From CALBPI01 sp039027435 (GTDB lineage Bacteria; Pseudomonadota; Gammaproteobacteria; Steroidobacterales; Woeseiaceae): a stretch of DNA of 64,000 nt. Made by a program: the position numbers and the translations under genes. The stretch covers positions 1-64,000 of the forward strand of contig JBCCKF010000003.1 in the NCBI GenBank assembly GCA_039027435.1. The letters are read 5' to 3'. The notes under the pieces were generated by a model that saw only the letters and a list, made by a program, of their open reading frames with translations, was not told the origin of the DNA and did no database searches. Shown here piece after piece: positions 26,352-35,133 of this stretch (position 1 is the first letter of the stretch; each line of letters begins with the position of its first letter).

Positions 26352-27082
26352 CGGACCGTCCACCCACCGTCAACGACCAAGCTATGACCGGTGACCATGG
26401 CAGCGCCCGGGGAGACCAGATACATCACCGCCTGCACCACGTCGTCGATGCTGGCCAACTTGCCCATAGGAATCATGCCGAGCACAAAGTCGCGAAACTC
26501 CGGGTTATCGAGCATCGGGCGCGTGAGTGGAGTCTCCACAAACGTTGGCGCAACCGAGTTGACCCTGATTGCCTGAGGCGCGAGCTCGACCGCCATCGCC
26601 TTGGTCAGACCCTCGATTGCGTGCTTGGTCATGCAATACACCGTCCTGTTGGGTGAACCAACATGCCCCATTTGCGACGACATATTGATAATGACGCCAG
26701 GGCGTTTTGCCCCGAGCATCGACTGCACGGCCGCCTGCGATACGCGATAGGCCGCGCGAATGTTCAGATCGACCACAAAGTCCAGATCCGCCGTCGTCAC
26801 CTCGGCCATGGGTGCCGGGCGGTTAGCGCCGGCGTTGTTGATGAGAATCGACAAACCGTCGATCGCTCGGACGCGATCATGAAACGCATCATCACAAACG
26901 TCCGCGACCCAGGTTTCGATACGTCCGCTCGCATGCTCAGCCAAGGTGACGAGATCCGACTCGGAACGGGCGACACCGATGACTCGAGCACCCTGATCAG
27001 CTAGTGCTTGTGCACAGCCTCGACCGATTCCGCGACCCGCCCCCGTCACCAGCGCGACCTGGCCCGACAGGGCATCAGTCAT
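26348..27082 (-). CDS. SDR-family NAD(P) dehydrogenase
   Basis: The 244-residue protein starts at ATG 27082, with GAGGGGAAAAAC immediately upstream; the frame also opens at 27121. It has the classical TGAGRGIGRG motif, NNAGANR, the catalytic Ser in MSSQMG, and YCMTK for YxxxK (Tyr and Lys present). The C-terminus reads DGGWTVR. It is a typical NAD(P)-dependent oxidoreductase of secondary alcohols. It is co-directional with, and overlaps, the symporter gene. It lies under the shared island motif, 25-42 bp upstream. A sugar or polyol dehydrogenase role in the island is inferred. Confidence 0.92.
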   Translation of the reverse strand: MTDALSGQVALVTGAGRGIGRGCAQALADQGARVIGVARSESDLVTLAEHASGRIETWVADVCDDAFHDRVRAIDGLSILINNAGANRPAPMAEVTTADLDFVVDLNIRAAYRVSQAAVQSMLGAKRPGVIINMSSQMGHVGSPNRTVYCMTKHAIEGLTKAMAVELAPQAIRVNSVAPTFVETPLTRPMLDNPEFRDFVLGMIPMGKLASIDDVVQAVMYLVSPGAAMVTGHSLVVDGGWTVR

Positions 27083-27106
27083 GTTTTTCCCCTCTCCCTC
27101 GCGCAT

Positions 27107-27124
27107 TGCATGCGAAGTCAATAT
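27107..27124. promoter_or_regulatory. island motif, copy 1 (SDR / LacI divergent promoter)
   Basis: TTGCATGCGAAGTCAATA lies between the SDR and LacI genes. Over the consensus TTGCATTCGAAGTACAA it matches 14 of 17 positions. It is 25-42 bp before the SDR start and 40-57 bp before the LacI start, consistent with a divergent-promoter operator and autoregulation of the LacI gene. Confidence 0.6.
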
Positions 27125-27163
27125 TGCCTAGCATCCTTGGCAATTGAAAGGGTGGAGACGGTG

Positions 27164-28189
27164 ATGTCAGGTCGCGGCCAAAAACCCGCCGGGCCCAGAC
27201 GGCGCGCAACTTCATACGATGTCGCGGAGTTGGCCGGCGTGTCGCAATCAGCGGTATCGCGCGTGTTTCAGCGCGGCGCGAGCGCATCCAAGGCGATGCG
27301 AGCGAGGGTACTCGAGGCCGCCGAGCAGCTTGGCTATCGACCCAATGCGATCGCACGCGGTCTGATTACCCAACGCTCCAACATGGTCGCGGTCGTCATC
27401 GGGCGTCAGACCAATCTGTTCTACCCCGAGGTGCTCGTACAGCTCACCGAACAGTTCTCGCAGCGCGATATTCGGGTCCTGCTGTTCACGCTAGCGCAGG
27501 AACGGGACATTGATATCGTGGTAGAGCAAATGTTGCAGTACCGGGTTGATGGGATTCTGATGGCAGCAATGCTGAACCAGTCTCAGGTCGAGGTATTCCG
27601 CTCCGCCAATATCCCGCTGGTGCTGTTCAACCGCGCTTTCGAAGGCGCGCTAACCAGTAGTGTGCGTTGCGACCAGGCGGAGGGTGAGCGCTGGCTGGTG
27701 CAATCGCTGCATGCTGCAGGCCATCGTCGGTTCGCGATCATCTCGGGCCCGGAGGACTCCTCAGTCAGCGCCGAACGAACTCAGGGCGCGCTCGCCCAAT
27801 TGGATGACCTTGGCGTCGACGAAGTGACCGTGCTCAGCGGCGATTACAGCTACGCCAGCGGCAAAGCCGCTGTGCATACGCTATTGCAAAGTGGTGCACG
27901 CTACGACGCGGTGATCGCCGCGAATGATGCCATGGCCATTGGTTGCATTGATGCGGCCCGCGGCGAGTTCGGACTATCGGTACCCGACGAGCTTTCGGTC
28001 GTCGGTTTCGACGGTATCGGTCCCGCGAGGTTCGACGCCTATGACCTCACCACGGTACGACAGCCGATCGGCCGGATGACGGCGGCGGCCGCCGAGATGC
28101 TGGTGCACCGGATCGAAGATCCCGAAATGTTGCCTGAGCATCGCGTGTTCTCTGGAGAGCACGTGCGCGGCAGCTCGGCGCGCATCTAG
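27164..28189 (+). CDS. LacI-family transcriptional regulator
   Basis: The 341-residue protein starts at ATG 27164 (GGAG six bases upstream; GTG 27161 is possible). An upstream extension of the frame overlaps the SDR gene. The DNA-binding region reads TSYDVAELAGVSQSAVSRVFQRGASASKAMRARVLEAAEQLGYRPN, the full LacI helix-turn-helix with hinge. The periplasmic-binding-protein-like domain follows (PEVLVQLTEQF, HRRFAIISGP, PDELSVVGFDGIGPA). It is divergent from SDR-symporter and heads an operon with an alpha/beta hydrolase and an aldolase, so it is probably the local regulator of the island. Confidence 0.93.
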   Translation: MSGRGQKPAGPRRRATSYDVAELAGVSQSAVSRVFQRGASASKAMRARVLEAAEQLGYRPNAIARGLITQRSNMVAVVIGRQTNLFYPEVLVQLTEQFSQRDIRVLLFTLAQERDIDIVVEQMLQYRVDGILMAAMLNQSQVEVFRSANIPLVLFNRAFEGALTSSVRCDQAEGERWLVQSLHAAGHRRFAIISGPEDSSVSAERTQGALAQLDDLGVDEVTVLSGDYSYASGKAAVHTLLQSGARYDAVIAANDAMAIGCIDAARGEFGLSVPDELSVVGFDGIGPARFDAYDLTTVRQPIGRMTAAAAEMLVHRIEDPEMLPEHRVFSGEHVRGSSARI

Positions 28190-28191
28190 CA

Positions 28192-28887
28192 ATGCGCTCT
28201 CCCGATGTCGTGCTGGCGCCCGGCATGCTCTGCGACCGGCGACTGTTCGAACCCCAGATCGAGGTGCTTTCGGGCAATGTAACCGTCGCGGACCTGACGC
28301 AGGCTGATTCCATTTCGGGCATGGCCGAACACCTGCTCGCCGGCGCACCAGCGCGTTTTGCGCTTGCCGGCCTGTCACTTGGCGGCATCGTGGCCCTGGA
28401 GTGTGTGCGATTGGCGCCCGAACGGATCACGCACCTTGCGCTGCTGGACACAACGCCGCGCGCGGATACACCAGAGAAGCGTGACACTCGAACGCACCAG
28501 ATGCGTGAGGCGGACGCCGGTCATTTCAGAGACATCGTGGTGAATGAACTCAAACCAGGCTACCTCGCGACCTCGCTGATGAACGATGCAGCATTGCGTC
28601 AGCTGGTCATCGACATGGCGGTCGATCTTGGACCCGACGTATTCCATCGGCAGAGCTCCGCTTTGATGGGCAGGCGCAGCAACGAAGCACTGTTACCCAA
28701 TATCACGGCGAAAACGCTCGTATTGTGCGGCGAGGAAGACCGTTTGTGCCCTGTCGCTTTGCACCAGCAAATGGCTGCAACAATCCCGAACGCACACCTC
28801 ACGGTCATTCCCGACTGCGGTCACTTGCCGACGCTGGAACGACCCGATACCGTCACCGCAGCGCTTTCCGAGTGGCTCAGCCAGTAA
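28192..28887 (+). CDS. alpha/beta hydrolase
   Basis: The 231-residue protein starts 2 nt after the LacI stop. Features: VVLAPGMLCDRRLFEPQ, the nucleophile elbow AGLSLGGIVALE (Ser in GxSxG), the late acid in LCGEEDRLCP, and the closing His in DCGHLPTLERPD. It is a classic small esterase/hydrolase of the alpha/beta-fold family; the substrate is unknown. In this island it could open a lactone or cleave an ester. It is 17 nt upstream of the aldolase gene. Confidence 0.9.
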   Translation: MRSPDVVLAPGMLCDRRLFEPQIEVLSGNVTVADLTQADSISGMAEHLLAGAPARFALAGLSLGGIVALECVRLAPERITHLALLDTTPRADTPEKRDTRTHQMREADAGHFRDIVVNELKPGYLATSLMNDAALRQLVIDMAVDLGPDVFHRQSSALMGRRSNEALLPNITAKTLVLCGEEDRLCPVALHQQMAATIPNAHLTVIPDCGHLPTLERPDTVTAALSEWLSQ

Positions 28888-28904
28888 ATACAAGTAGACC
28901 TACG

Positions 28905-29723
28905 ATGCACCACAACACTGATCGATCTCATACCAGGCACGCGGGGAGCGGACCGAGACACGACGCGTTTCGTGCGCACCTGCGTTCGCGTGAATTCACG
29001 ATCGGCACGTTCCTCAAGACACCGTCAAGCATCGTCACCGAGGTCGTTGGTCTTAGTGATCTCGACGTCGTTTGTTTCGACGCCGAGCATGCGCCTTTTG
29101 GCAGATTGGAAACCGATCGCTGTATTGCGGCTGCTCGTGCGGCCGACATGCCCTCGCTGGTTCGGGTCGCAGGGCACTCGCCACACGACATCCGCAACGC
29201 ACTGGATTCCGGCGCAACCGGCGTGCTGGTTCCGCACGTCTGTACAGCGGAACAGGCTGACCAGCTGGTACGCGCTTCGCGTTTCGGGGAGGGCGGTCGC
29301 GGCTATGCCGGCTCACCGCGCGCAGCGGGCTACGGTACGAAGCCAATGGCGCAGCACCGCGAGGACAGCGCGCGACAGACGACGCTTATCGTGCAAATCG
29401 AGGACATCGCTGCATTGGATCACGTAGAGGCCATCGCCAATACGGATGTTGATGCTTTGTTCATTGGACGCGCGGATTTGGCGGTCGCAATGGACAAACC
29501 GGTGAACGACGCAGCGGTCATCGATACCGTTGCGCAGATTTGTAAGACCGCTGCTGCAGCCGGCAAGGCTGTCGGTATGTTTACGCCGCGTCTGGATGAA
29601 CTGCCCGACTGGCGAGCGATGGGCGCCAGTTTGTTTCTGCTGGGTTCAGACCACGGGTTTTTGCTGCAAGGCGCCAACGCGCTGGCCAACACCGCGCGTC
29701 AATCGCTCAAACCCAGCGAGTAG
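28905..29723 (+). CDS. HpcH/HpaI-family aldolase
   Basis: The protein has 272 residues from ATG 28905; the frame open from 28725 extends into the hydrolase gene in another phase. The barrel signatures are FDAEHAPFG (catalytic His), RVAG (Arg), IVQIEDIAAL (Glu, metal) and IGRADLAVAM (Asp, metal). This is the class II HpcH/HpaI pattern. Such enzymes split 2-keto-3-deoxy acids into pyruvate and an aldehyde; the family also includes RhmA of L-rhamnonate metabolism. The motifs are intact. It overlaps the convergent amidohydrolase gene by 25 nt. Confidence 0.92.
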   Translation: MHHNTDRSHTRHAGSGPRHDAFRAHLRSREFTIGTFLKTPSSIVTEVVGLSDLDVVCFDAEHAPFGRLETDRCIAAARAADMPSLVRVAGHSPHDIRNALDSGATGVLVPHVCTAEQADQLVRASRFGEGGRGYAGSPRAAGYGTKPMAQHREDSARQTTLIVQIEDIAALDHVEAIANTDVDALFIGRADLAVAMDKPVNDAAVIDTVAQICKTAAAAGKAVGMFTPRLDELPDWRAMGASLFLLGSDHGFLLQGANALANTARQSLKPSE

Positions 29724-30601
29724 AACGTCGCAGCATTACAGCGGAACAGCTTGTCTTGTTCCTGCTCGCTCAGGTCGCCGACCACTTTCTCGTAGCTGCT
29801 CCAGATATCGCGGAAACTGCGGTGCAACTTATCCACAGGAAAGTTGGATCCGAACATGCATCGATCGACACCGAACACGTCAATACAAGTGTCGATCAAA
29901 CGACCGATACTGGCATCGCTCCAGTCAGGATCAAACATACTGAAACCGGACAACTTGCAGACCGATTTCGGATGCGCCGCCAGCGCGATAAGACCGTCAC
30001 GCCATGCCGCCAAGCCATGTTCGCTCTGATCCCAGGGTGACCCGGCATGGCACAGCGCCACCGACAAATCCGGTATGTCGCTCATTACCCGCGCGGCGGC
30101 ATACAACTGGTCGGGCACCAGTTGCAGATCGAAGCGCAAACCTCGAGCCGCCAACTCCGAAAGCCCGGCCTTCCAGTGATCGTTGGCCAGCAACGCACCG
30201 GTACCTGTCCGTGCATCCTCGGCCGCAGCACGCCCTACGATCTGACGCGCGCCTCTCAGCTTCGATGATTGCTGATGGGCAGCGAGCTGCGCTTCCAAAT
30301 CATCTCGTTCGAGCTCGCAATACGCGACAATGGCACTCGGCAGACCATGCGTTTCAGACTGTTGTTGCACCCAACGGGTCTCATCGACGGCCTGACCTGC
30401 CGCCACCCCGACTTGAATGTGCACAGAGCCAAGGAGCTCCCAGGGCGCAACATCGTTGCGGAAGTCATCGACCTGATAGTCCTTCTGAATAGGCGTTGGA
30501 TCACCGAAGAATCGTTTCACGCCTTTGGCTTGAAGCCAGGGATAGTCGCAAGCGTTGAGGTCCCACAGATGGTGATGAGCATCAATGATCTGACGCGCCA
30601 T
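29699..30601 (-). CDS. COG3618 amidohydrolase (lactonase-like, TIM barrel)
   Basis: The 300-residue protein starts at ATG 30601, sharing one base with the upstream NTF2 gene stop; AGGTGA lies five bases upstream. The opening QIIDAHHHLWDL gives the HxH metal site, WLQAKG follows, and the late MFGSNFPVD has the Asp at the end of the barrel. COG3618 includes L-fuconolactonase and related lactone hydrolases. With the SDR and aldolase it would fit a non-phosphorylating oxidation of a sugar to a lactone and its opening; that pathway is inferred. No matching dehydratase gene is present in the window. Confidence 0.88.
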   Translation of the reverse strand: MARQIIDAHHHLWDLNACDYPWLQAKGVKRFFGDPTPIQKDYQVDDFRNDVAPWELLGSVHIQVGVAAGQAVDETRWVQQQSETHGLPSAIVAYCELERDDLEAQLAAHQQSSKLRGARQIVGRAAAEDARTGTGALLANDHWKAGLSELAARGLRFDLQLVPDQLYAAARVMSDIPDLSVALCHAGSPWDQSEHGLAAWRDGLIALAAHPKSVCKLSGFSMFDPDWSDASIGRLIDTCIDVFGVDRCMFGSNFPVDKLHRSFRDIWSSYEKVVGDLSEQEQDKLFRCNAATFYSLGLSD

Positions 30602-31584
30602 CAGATCACCTGAGCGAGCACAGCCAACTGATCGAATACGGTCCACTCAGCGGTAACGCGCCCGGCGTGTTGCCGCAGATGCGTAACACCCAGAATCAGG
30701 ACCGGTTGGCCGCTTGCGGACGCGCCTTCGAAGTCCTGTGCCAGAGCGCCTGCAACGCGCCATCGCACCGCGATGTCCTCACCGCCGTTGCCTGTCGGTT
30801 GCGCGCAGCAATGATCCAGCGTGAATTTGGGATCGCCTAGCAGACTCTGCCATCGCGCGTAGTGGGCGTTGATGCCACTGCGACCGTGGTAGCGCTCGAT
30901 CGGCGATCGATACAACGTGGCGTAAGGGGCAAAGACTGTGTTTCGTGAATCATCGTCGCCGCCCCAGCACGCCTCGAGCCAGCGCCCCGCGAACGCTCTT
31001 GCGGCAAGTTGTGCCGAGTCGCGGGATTCCTCATGGGTTTTGGCAATGCCTGAGCACACCTCGCTATGCTCGCTCGCGAGCCAACCCCGGTGCTGTTCCG
31101 TCCAGCGCTCCTTGATACCTCGTGCAGCCATGTCAGCCGGCAACTCAAGCTGGCGCACCAGCGACAGCTGGTCTCGGACGAGCCATTCCCGAACGATTCT
31201 GCCGTCTTCAACAACGCAGTCTGCGATATTGGAGATGATGACCTTCTTTCCGGTGGCTGCAGCAAATGGATGATCGCCGAGATGGGTCATCGGACTCGTG
31301 AGTCGGTGCGAGCTGTAGGCAATGCCATCGGGCCAATGACCGACGACAATGTTGTCGCAGAGCAAGGAGCGATCGGGAAAGCTCGCCAACATAGCCCGGG
31401 TGCCGTCGATCACAACCTGCCCGATGTTTGACGTGCCATCGAGCGCATCCACTGCACAATCATCGCTGTAATAGCGAGAGATCAGGTCGATCTGACCGTC
31501 CTCCCATATCTCATAAGTAATCCCGAGGATGTAGTCGATAATGTCGTCGTCGGCCCCGTATTGACCGCCCGGTTCGTGTTCCAT
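30601..31584 (-). CDS. double NTF2/SnoaL-like protein 1
   Basis: The 327-residue protein starts at ATG 31584. Two NTF2-like (SnoaL/ester-cyclase) domains cover about residues 5-155 and 190-325. The first contains TRAMLASFPDRS and WPDGIAYSSHR, the second FAPYATLYRSPIERYHGRSGINAHYARWQ and closing TAEWTVFDQLAVLAQ. The shared family ending (E-x-x-x-x-D-x-L) is present. NTF2-like enzymes bind small hydrophobic or oxygenated molecules and carry out hydrations, isomerisations, cyclisations or eliminations. It is coupled to the COG3618 gene and lies next to one copy of the island motif. Its reaction cannot be assigned. Confidence 0.82.
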   Translation of the reverse strand: MEHEPGGQYGADDDIIDYILGITYEIWEDGQIDLISRYYSDDCAVDALDGTSNIGQVVIDGTRAMLASFPDRSLLCDNIVVGHWPDGIAYSSHRLTSPMTHLGDHPFAAATGKKVIISNIADCVVEDGRIVREWLVRDQLSLVRQLELPADMAARGIKERWTEQHRGWLASEHSEVCSGIAKTHEESRDSAQLAARAFAGRWLEACWGGDDDSRNTVFAPYATLYRSPIERYHGRSGINAHYARWQSLLGDPKFTLDHCCAQPTGNGGEDIAVRWRVAGALAQDFEGASASGQPVLILGVTHLRQHAGRVTAEWTVFDQLAVLAQVI

Positions 31585-31603
31585 GCTATTGCCTGTGGTG
31601 CTG

Positions 31604-31621
31604 TTGTACTTCGAATGCAAG
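31604..31621. promoter_or_regulatory. island motif, copy 2
   Basis: TTGTACTTCGAATGCAAG is identical over 18 bp to the copy before the TBDR. It lies 20-37 bp upstream of the double NTF2 gene 1. On the minus strand it reads CTTGCATTCGAAGTACAA, an imperfect inverted repeat (TTG.A.T. G .A.T.CAA). Confidence 0.7.
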
Positions 31622-31704
31622 AATTGCATCACTTATGTCTGATTATAGACCTCTGAATTTTATTTTCTCCAAGTGAAAATCGGCATTTAGTCGCTTGCTG
31701 CAGT

Positions 31705-31723
31705 CTTGAATTCGAAGTACATT
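31705..31723. promoter_or_regulatory. island motif, copy 3
   Basis: CTTGAATTCGAAGTACATT matches the copy at 31604-31621 (read on the other strand) at 16 of 18 positions. It lies 52-70 bp before the bicupin start. The two sites in this divergent spacer are about 101 bp apart centre to centre. Confidence 0.65.
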
Positions 31724-31774
31724 CTTGATTGCAGGCCGGTGGACGCCTGCTGCGATTCAGCTCGGGGGGCTGCC

Positions 31775-32776
31775 ATGGTACAAGCGACGCGAGATGTGGG
31801 CTCGATCTCCGCATTCGAAACTGCGCACCTCGTGCGGTATGACGACCTTGTGCCCTGCCGGACTGCATTTATCGACACCCGTACGCCGGGCAGCGAACGC
31901 AAAGAGAATTTCACCATTATTGGGCCTGGCGTTGCTGAGAACCCCGACCAACACGTACATATCGCGGCGCCTCACGGATTCAATATCGGTGGCGCACGGC
32001 AACCGCCGGGGTGTGTGAACTCCCAACACAGCCATGAAACCGCGGAGGTTTTCATCGTCCATAGTGGTCGATGGGCTTTCCGGCTGGGTGAGAACGCCGA
32101 AGACGCGGAAGTGGTTCTGGAGCCCGGCGACACAATCTCCATCCCGACACACGTGTTTCGCGGATTCGAGAACGTCGGGGAGGACGCTGGCTTTCTCTTC
32201 GCGGTACTCGGTGGCGATGATCCCGGACGTGTGTTGTGGGCACCCTATGTCTTTGAGCAGGCAGAGGAATATGGCCTCGTTCTCATGGAAGACGGCAGTC
32301 TGTACGACAGCGGGAGTGGTGCTCCGATGCCGACCCACACGCAACCGCAAACACCGACCAGCGCGGCTGAGGTCGCCGAGCTGGACCGACTCGATAACGA
32401 CCAATTGAGACGTTGCGTACTTCGGCATGACGCACTCGCGTATCGGTCGATTCCGGAGCGGACGATCGACGAAGCTCCGATTATCGGTGCGGCGGGAGAG
32501 GGACTTGGGCCCGCACCGCTCGATTGGCCGCATGGATTTCATGTGCGCTGCATCGAAATACAGCCAGGCACAGAGGGCTGCGCCTACAGTTTCGATACGC
32601 CGGAGGTCTTGCTTGGCTTTAGGGGCGAGATCGATGTCGAGCTGCCCGCGGGCCGAATCCGATTCCAGTCGGGTGACACGCTATCCGTTCCGGCGGGTGT
32701 CAACCGGCAACTGACCAACCGCGGCGCCGAAGCCGCGACCCTTTTTGTGGTTCGAGGCGGCGACGCGATCGAATAA
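31775..32776 (+). CDS. bicupin protein
   Basis: The 333-residue protein starts at ATG 31775 with a G-run (31763-31769) a few bases upstream; the frame also opens at 31706. The first cupin has the metal ligands HSHETAEVFIVHSGRWAF and the later His in PTHVFRGFEN. The second (PGTEGCAYSFDTPEVLLGF, GDTLSVPAGVNRQ) keeps the barrel but lacks the His ligands, so only the first site should bind metal. Bicupins include dioxygenases, isomerases and storage-like proteins; I cannot choose among them. It is divergent from NTF2 gene 1 and lies 48 nt before the HisD-like gene, so it probably leads that operon. Confidence 0.8.
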   Translation: MVQATRDVGSISAFETAHLVRYDDLVPCRTAFIDTRTPGSERKENFTIIGPGVAENPDQHVHIAAPHGFNIGGARQPPGCVNSQHSHETAEVFIVHSGRWAFRLGENAEDAEVVLEPGDTISIPTHVFRGFENVGEDAGFLFAVLGGDDPGRVLWAPYVFEQAEEYGLVLMEDGSLYDSGSGAPMPTHTQPQTPTSAAEVAELDRLDNDQLRRCVLRHDALAYRSIPERTIDEAPIIGAAGEGLGPAPLDWPHGFHVRCIEIQPGTEGCAYSFDTPEVLLGFRGEIDVELPAGRIRFQSGDTLSVPAGVNRQLTNRGAEAATLFVVRGGDAIE

Positions 32777-32824
32777 CACCACATCGCTTATGACTCACCA
32801 GTCTTAATTTCAGGAAGTACCAAC

Positions 32825-34111
32825 GTGATCAAGACCATCAAATCGGGCATCAATGCGGAGACCGCAGCCGACTTCGATGCCAAAGTTAAAACGACCGTCG
32901 AAGGCATTCTTGCCGATATTCAGGAGCGCGGCGACGCCGCTGTACGCGAGCTCTCGGAGAAGTTCGATAAGTGGGAGCCAGAACAGTTTCGTCTTACCGA
33001 GGAGCAGATCGAAGCCTGCATCGCAAGACTGCCGGCGAGCACGATCGACGACATCAAATTCGCTCAGACGCAAATTCGTCGCTTTGCGGAAATACAGAAA
33101 GCCGCTCTGCGAGACGTTGAGGAAGAAACGCTACCTGGCGTGATTCTCGGGCATAAGAACATTCCGGTGAATAGCGTTGGCTGCTATGTGCCAGGCGGCA
33201 AGTATCCGATGGTGGCGAGCGCTCACATGAGTGTACTGACCGCCAAAGTTGCTGGCGTTGAGCGTGTCGTTGCGTGCGCACCACCTCACCAGGGCGCACC
33301 GCACGATGCGATTGTTGCCGCCATGCACATGGCCGGCGCTGATGAGATCTACTGCCTCGGTGGCGTTCAGGCAGTCGGTGCTATGGCGCTTGGCACCGAA
33401 ACAATGGCTCCTGTAGACATGATCGTCGGCCCTGGCAATGCATTCGTGGCCGAGGCCAAGCGGCAACTCTACGGCCGCGTCGGAATCGACCTGTTTGCGG
33501 GCCCCACCGAAACGCTGGTCATCGCAGACGAGACCTGCGACGGCGAAATGGCTGCGACTGATCTTTTGGGCCAGGCAGAGCACGGTGTGAACTCGCCGGC
33601 AATTCTTTTGACGACGTCTGCGCAGTTGGTGGAAGACACCCAGAGAGAGATCGAGCGGCAACTCGAAACGCTCGAAACCGCTGAGGTCGCCGGTGCGGCA
33701 TGGCGCGACTACGGTCAGATCATCCTCTGCGACACCGACGAAGAGATGCTCGAAGAAGCCGATCGCATTGCGAGTGAGCACGTTCAGGTCATGACCCGGG
33801 ATCCGGATTACTTCCTCAACAATATGACCAACTACGGCGCGCTGTTCCTCGGCAAGGAGACCAACGTGTCTTACGGCGACAAGGTCATCGGCACCAACCA
33901 CACGCTGCCGACCAAGCTGGCAGCGCGCTACACCGGCGGACTCTGGGTCGGCAAGTTCATCAAGACCTGCACCTACCAGAAGGTGTCTCCCGACGCGACA
34001 GCCATGATCGGCGAGTACTGCTCGCGCCTGTGTGCGCTTGAAGGATTTGCCGGCCACAAAGCGCAGGCAGACTTACGCGTGCGTCGCTACAAGAAGGATG
34101 CAGCCGCCTGA
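32825..34111 (+). CDS. HisD-family dehydrogenase paralogue (HpsN-like), not histidine biosynthesis
   Basis: The 428-residue protein shows the histidinol-dehydrogenase fold: NIPVNSVGCYVPGG, VDMIVGPGNAFVAEAKR, and metal ligands Gln and His in LLGQAEHG, Asp in SYGDKVIG and the C-terminal His in LEGFAGHKAQ. The GTNHTLPTKLAARYTGGLWVGKF segment and catabolic neighbours resemble the branch containing HpsN, which oxidises 2,3-dihydroxypropane-1-sulfonate. No his genes lie nearby. It probably performs a two-step NAD-dependent oxidation of a small alcohol. Its stop shares one base with the following NTF2 gene start (TGATG). Confidence 0.88.
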   Translation: MIKTIKSGINAETAADFDAKVKTTVEGILADIQERGDAAVRELSEKFDKWEPEQFRLTEEQIEACIARLPASTIDDIKFAQTQIRRFAEIQKAALRDVEEETLPGVILGHKNIPVNSVGCYVPGGKYPMVASAHMSVLTAKVAGVERVVACAPPHQGAPHDAIVAAMHMAGADEIYCLGGVQAVGAMALGTETMAPVDMIVGPGNAFVAEAKRQLYGRVGIDLFAGPTETLVIADETCDGEMAATDLLGQAEHGVNSPAILLTTSAQLVEDTQREIERQLETLETAEVAGAAWRDYGQIILCDTDEEMLEEADRIASEHVQVMTRDPDYFLNNMTNYGALFLGKETNVSYGDKVIGTNHTLPTKLAARYTGGLWVGKFIKTCTYQKVSPDATAMIGEYCSRLCALEGFAGHKAQADLRVRRYKKDAAA

Positions 34112-35133
34112 TGACCGACGCCGCACGGGCGGAGCGATTTAGCGAGAACAAGCGCTCAGTCTCGATGGGGCTGCGCGCTATCGTTGAGAGCCCTGCCGAC
34201 AAGCGTCTGGAATTGATCAAGGCGCTCTACCATCCTGAAGCAACGACATTTGCGTTCTGCCCAGTCGATAACCTGTCCGGAGTGACGGAAATCTACGAAT
34301 CGCTCTGGCAGCCGCTGTTGGGTGCTATCGACAACGCATCGCGTCAGGATCGCATTATCGTATCTGGCGAATACGATTCTCGAGAAATGGTCGCGATTCA
34401 CGGCACGCTGAACGGCACACTCACCAGCGACCTGTTTGATATTCCTGCCGGCGGAGAGTCGGTCCAGTTGCGCTACTGTGAGGTACACTCGGTTGAAGCA
34501 TTGCGCATAAAGCATTCATGGATTCTGGTCGATCTGCTCGACCTGATGCAACAAGTTAGATGCTGGCCGTTAGCACCCAGCACCGGACGCGAAGTAGCCT
34601 GGCCTGAACCAGAAGCGGCGCCAGCGACGGATAGAGTCGACCTTGAAACCGGACAGCAAACTCTAGATGTCACACTCGCTATGCAAAGCGCCCTTAGCGA
34701 ATTTGACGGCGATTCCCTCGACAGCATGCCGCACAATAGCTACTGGGCTGACAGCTTTGGTTGGTACGGGCCAGCAGGAATCGGCGTTACCCACGGTATG
34801 ACTGAATTTCGTGCACATCACCAGATTCCATTCCTGCACGCATTTCCCGACCGGCGTGGCGGAGACCACTACGTGAGAATGGGAGACGGCGAATTTTCGG
34901 TGACGGGCGGTTGGCCCAGCGTCCGAGCAACGCATACGGGCGCAAACTGGATGGGTATGCCGCCGACCGGCAAGTTCATTGGCATGCGGGTGATGGACTT
35001 CTATCGTTGTGAGGATGGAAAACTCGCGGAGAACTGGGTGCCGATCGACATCATCGACATCCTGCGCCAGATGGGCGTCGATGTGTTCGCCCGGCTACGA
35101 CATCTCACCGGGCGTTTTGAAACCACCCTATGA
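34111..35133 (+). CDS. double NTF2/SnoaL-like protein 2
   Basis: The 340-residue protein has two NTF2-like domains. The first covers about 10-150 (LIKALYHPEATTFAFCPVDNLSGVTEIYESLW). The second covers about 185-330 (SYWADSFGWYGPAGIGVTHGMTEFRAHHQIPFLHAFPDR). It ends with GKFIGMRVMDFYRCEDGKLAENWVPIDIIDILRQMGVDVF, the ester-cyclase-type motif shared with proteins 3 and 4. It is translationally coupled to the HisD-like gene. The GWYGPAGIG block also occurs in protein 4, so these are paralogues. Catalytic residues cannot be named with confidence. Confidence 0.83.
   Translation: MTDAARAERFSENKRSVSMGLRAIVESPADKRLELIKALYHPEATTFAFCPVDNLSGVTEIYESLWQPLLGAIDNASRQDRIIVSGEYDSREMVAIHGTLNGTLTSDLFDIPAGGESVQLRYCEVHSVEALRIKHSWILVDLLDLMQQVRCWPLAPSTGREVAWPEPEAAPATDRVDLETGQQTLDVTLAMQSALSEFDGDSLDSMPHNSYWADSFGWYGPAGIGVTHGMTEFRAHHQIPFLHAFPDRRGGDHYVRMGDGEFSVTGGWPSVRATHTGANWMGMPPTGKFIGMRVMDFYRCEDGKLAENWVPIDIIDILRQMGVDVFARLRHLTGRFETTL

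Noticed and set aside
33131..34057. A 308-codon minus-strand frame opposite the HisD-like gene.
   Set aside because: Antisense composition; the plus frame carries all family motifs.
32825..34111. Annotation as hisD of histidine biosynthesis.
   Set aside because: No other his genes nearby and the operon partners are catabolic.
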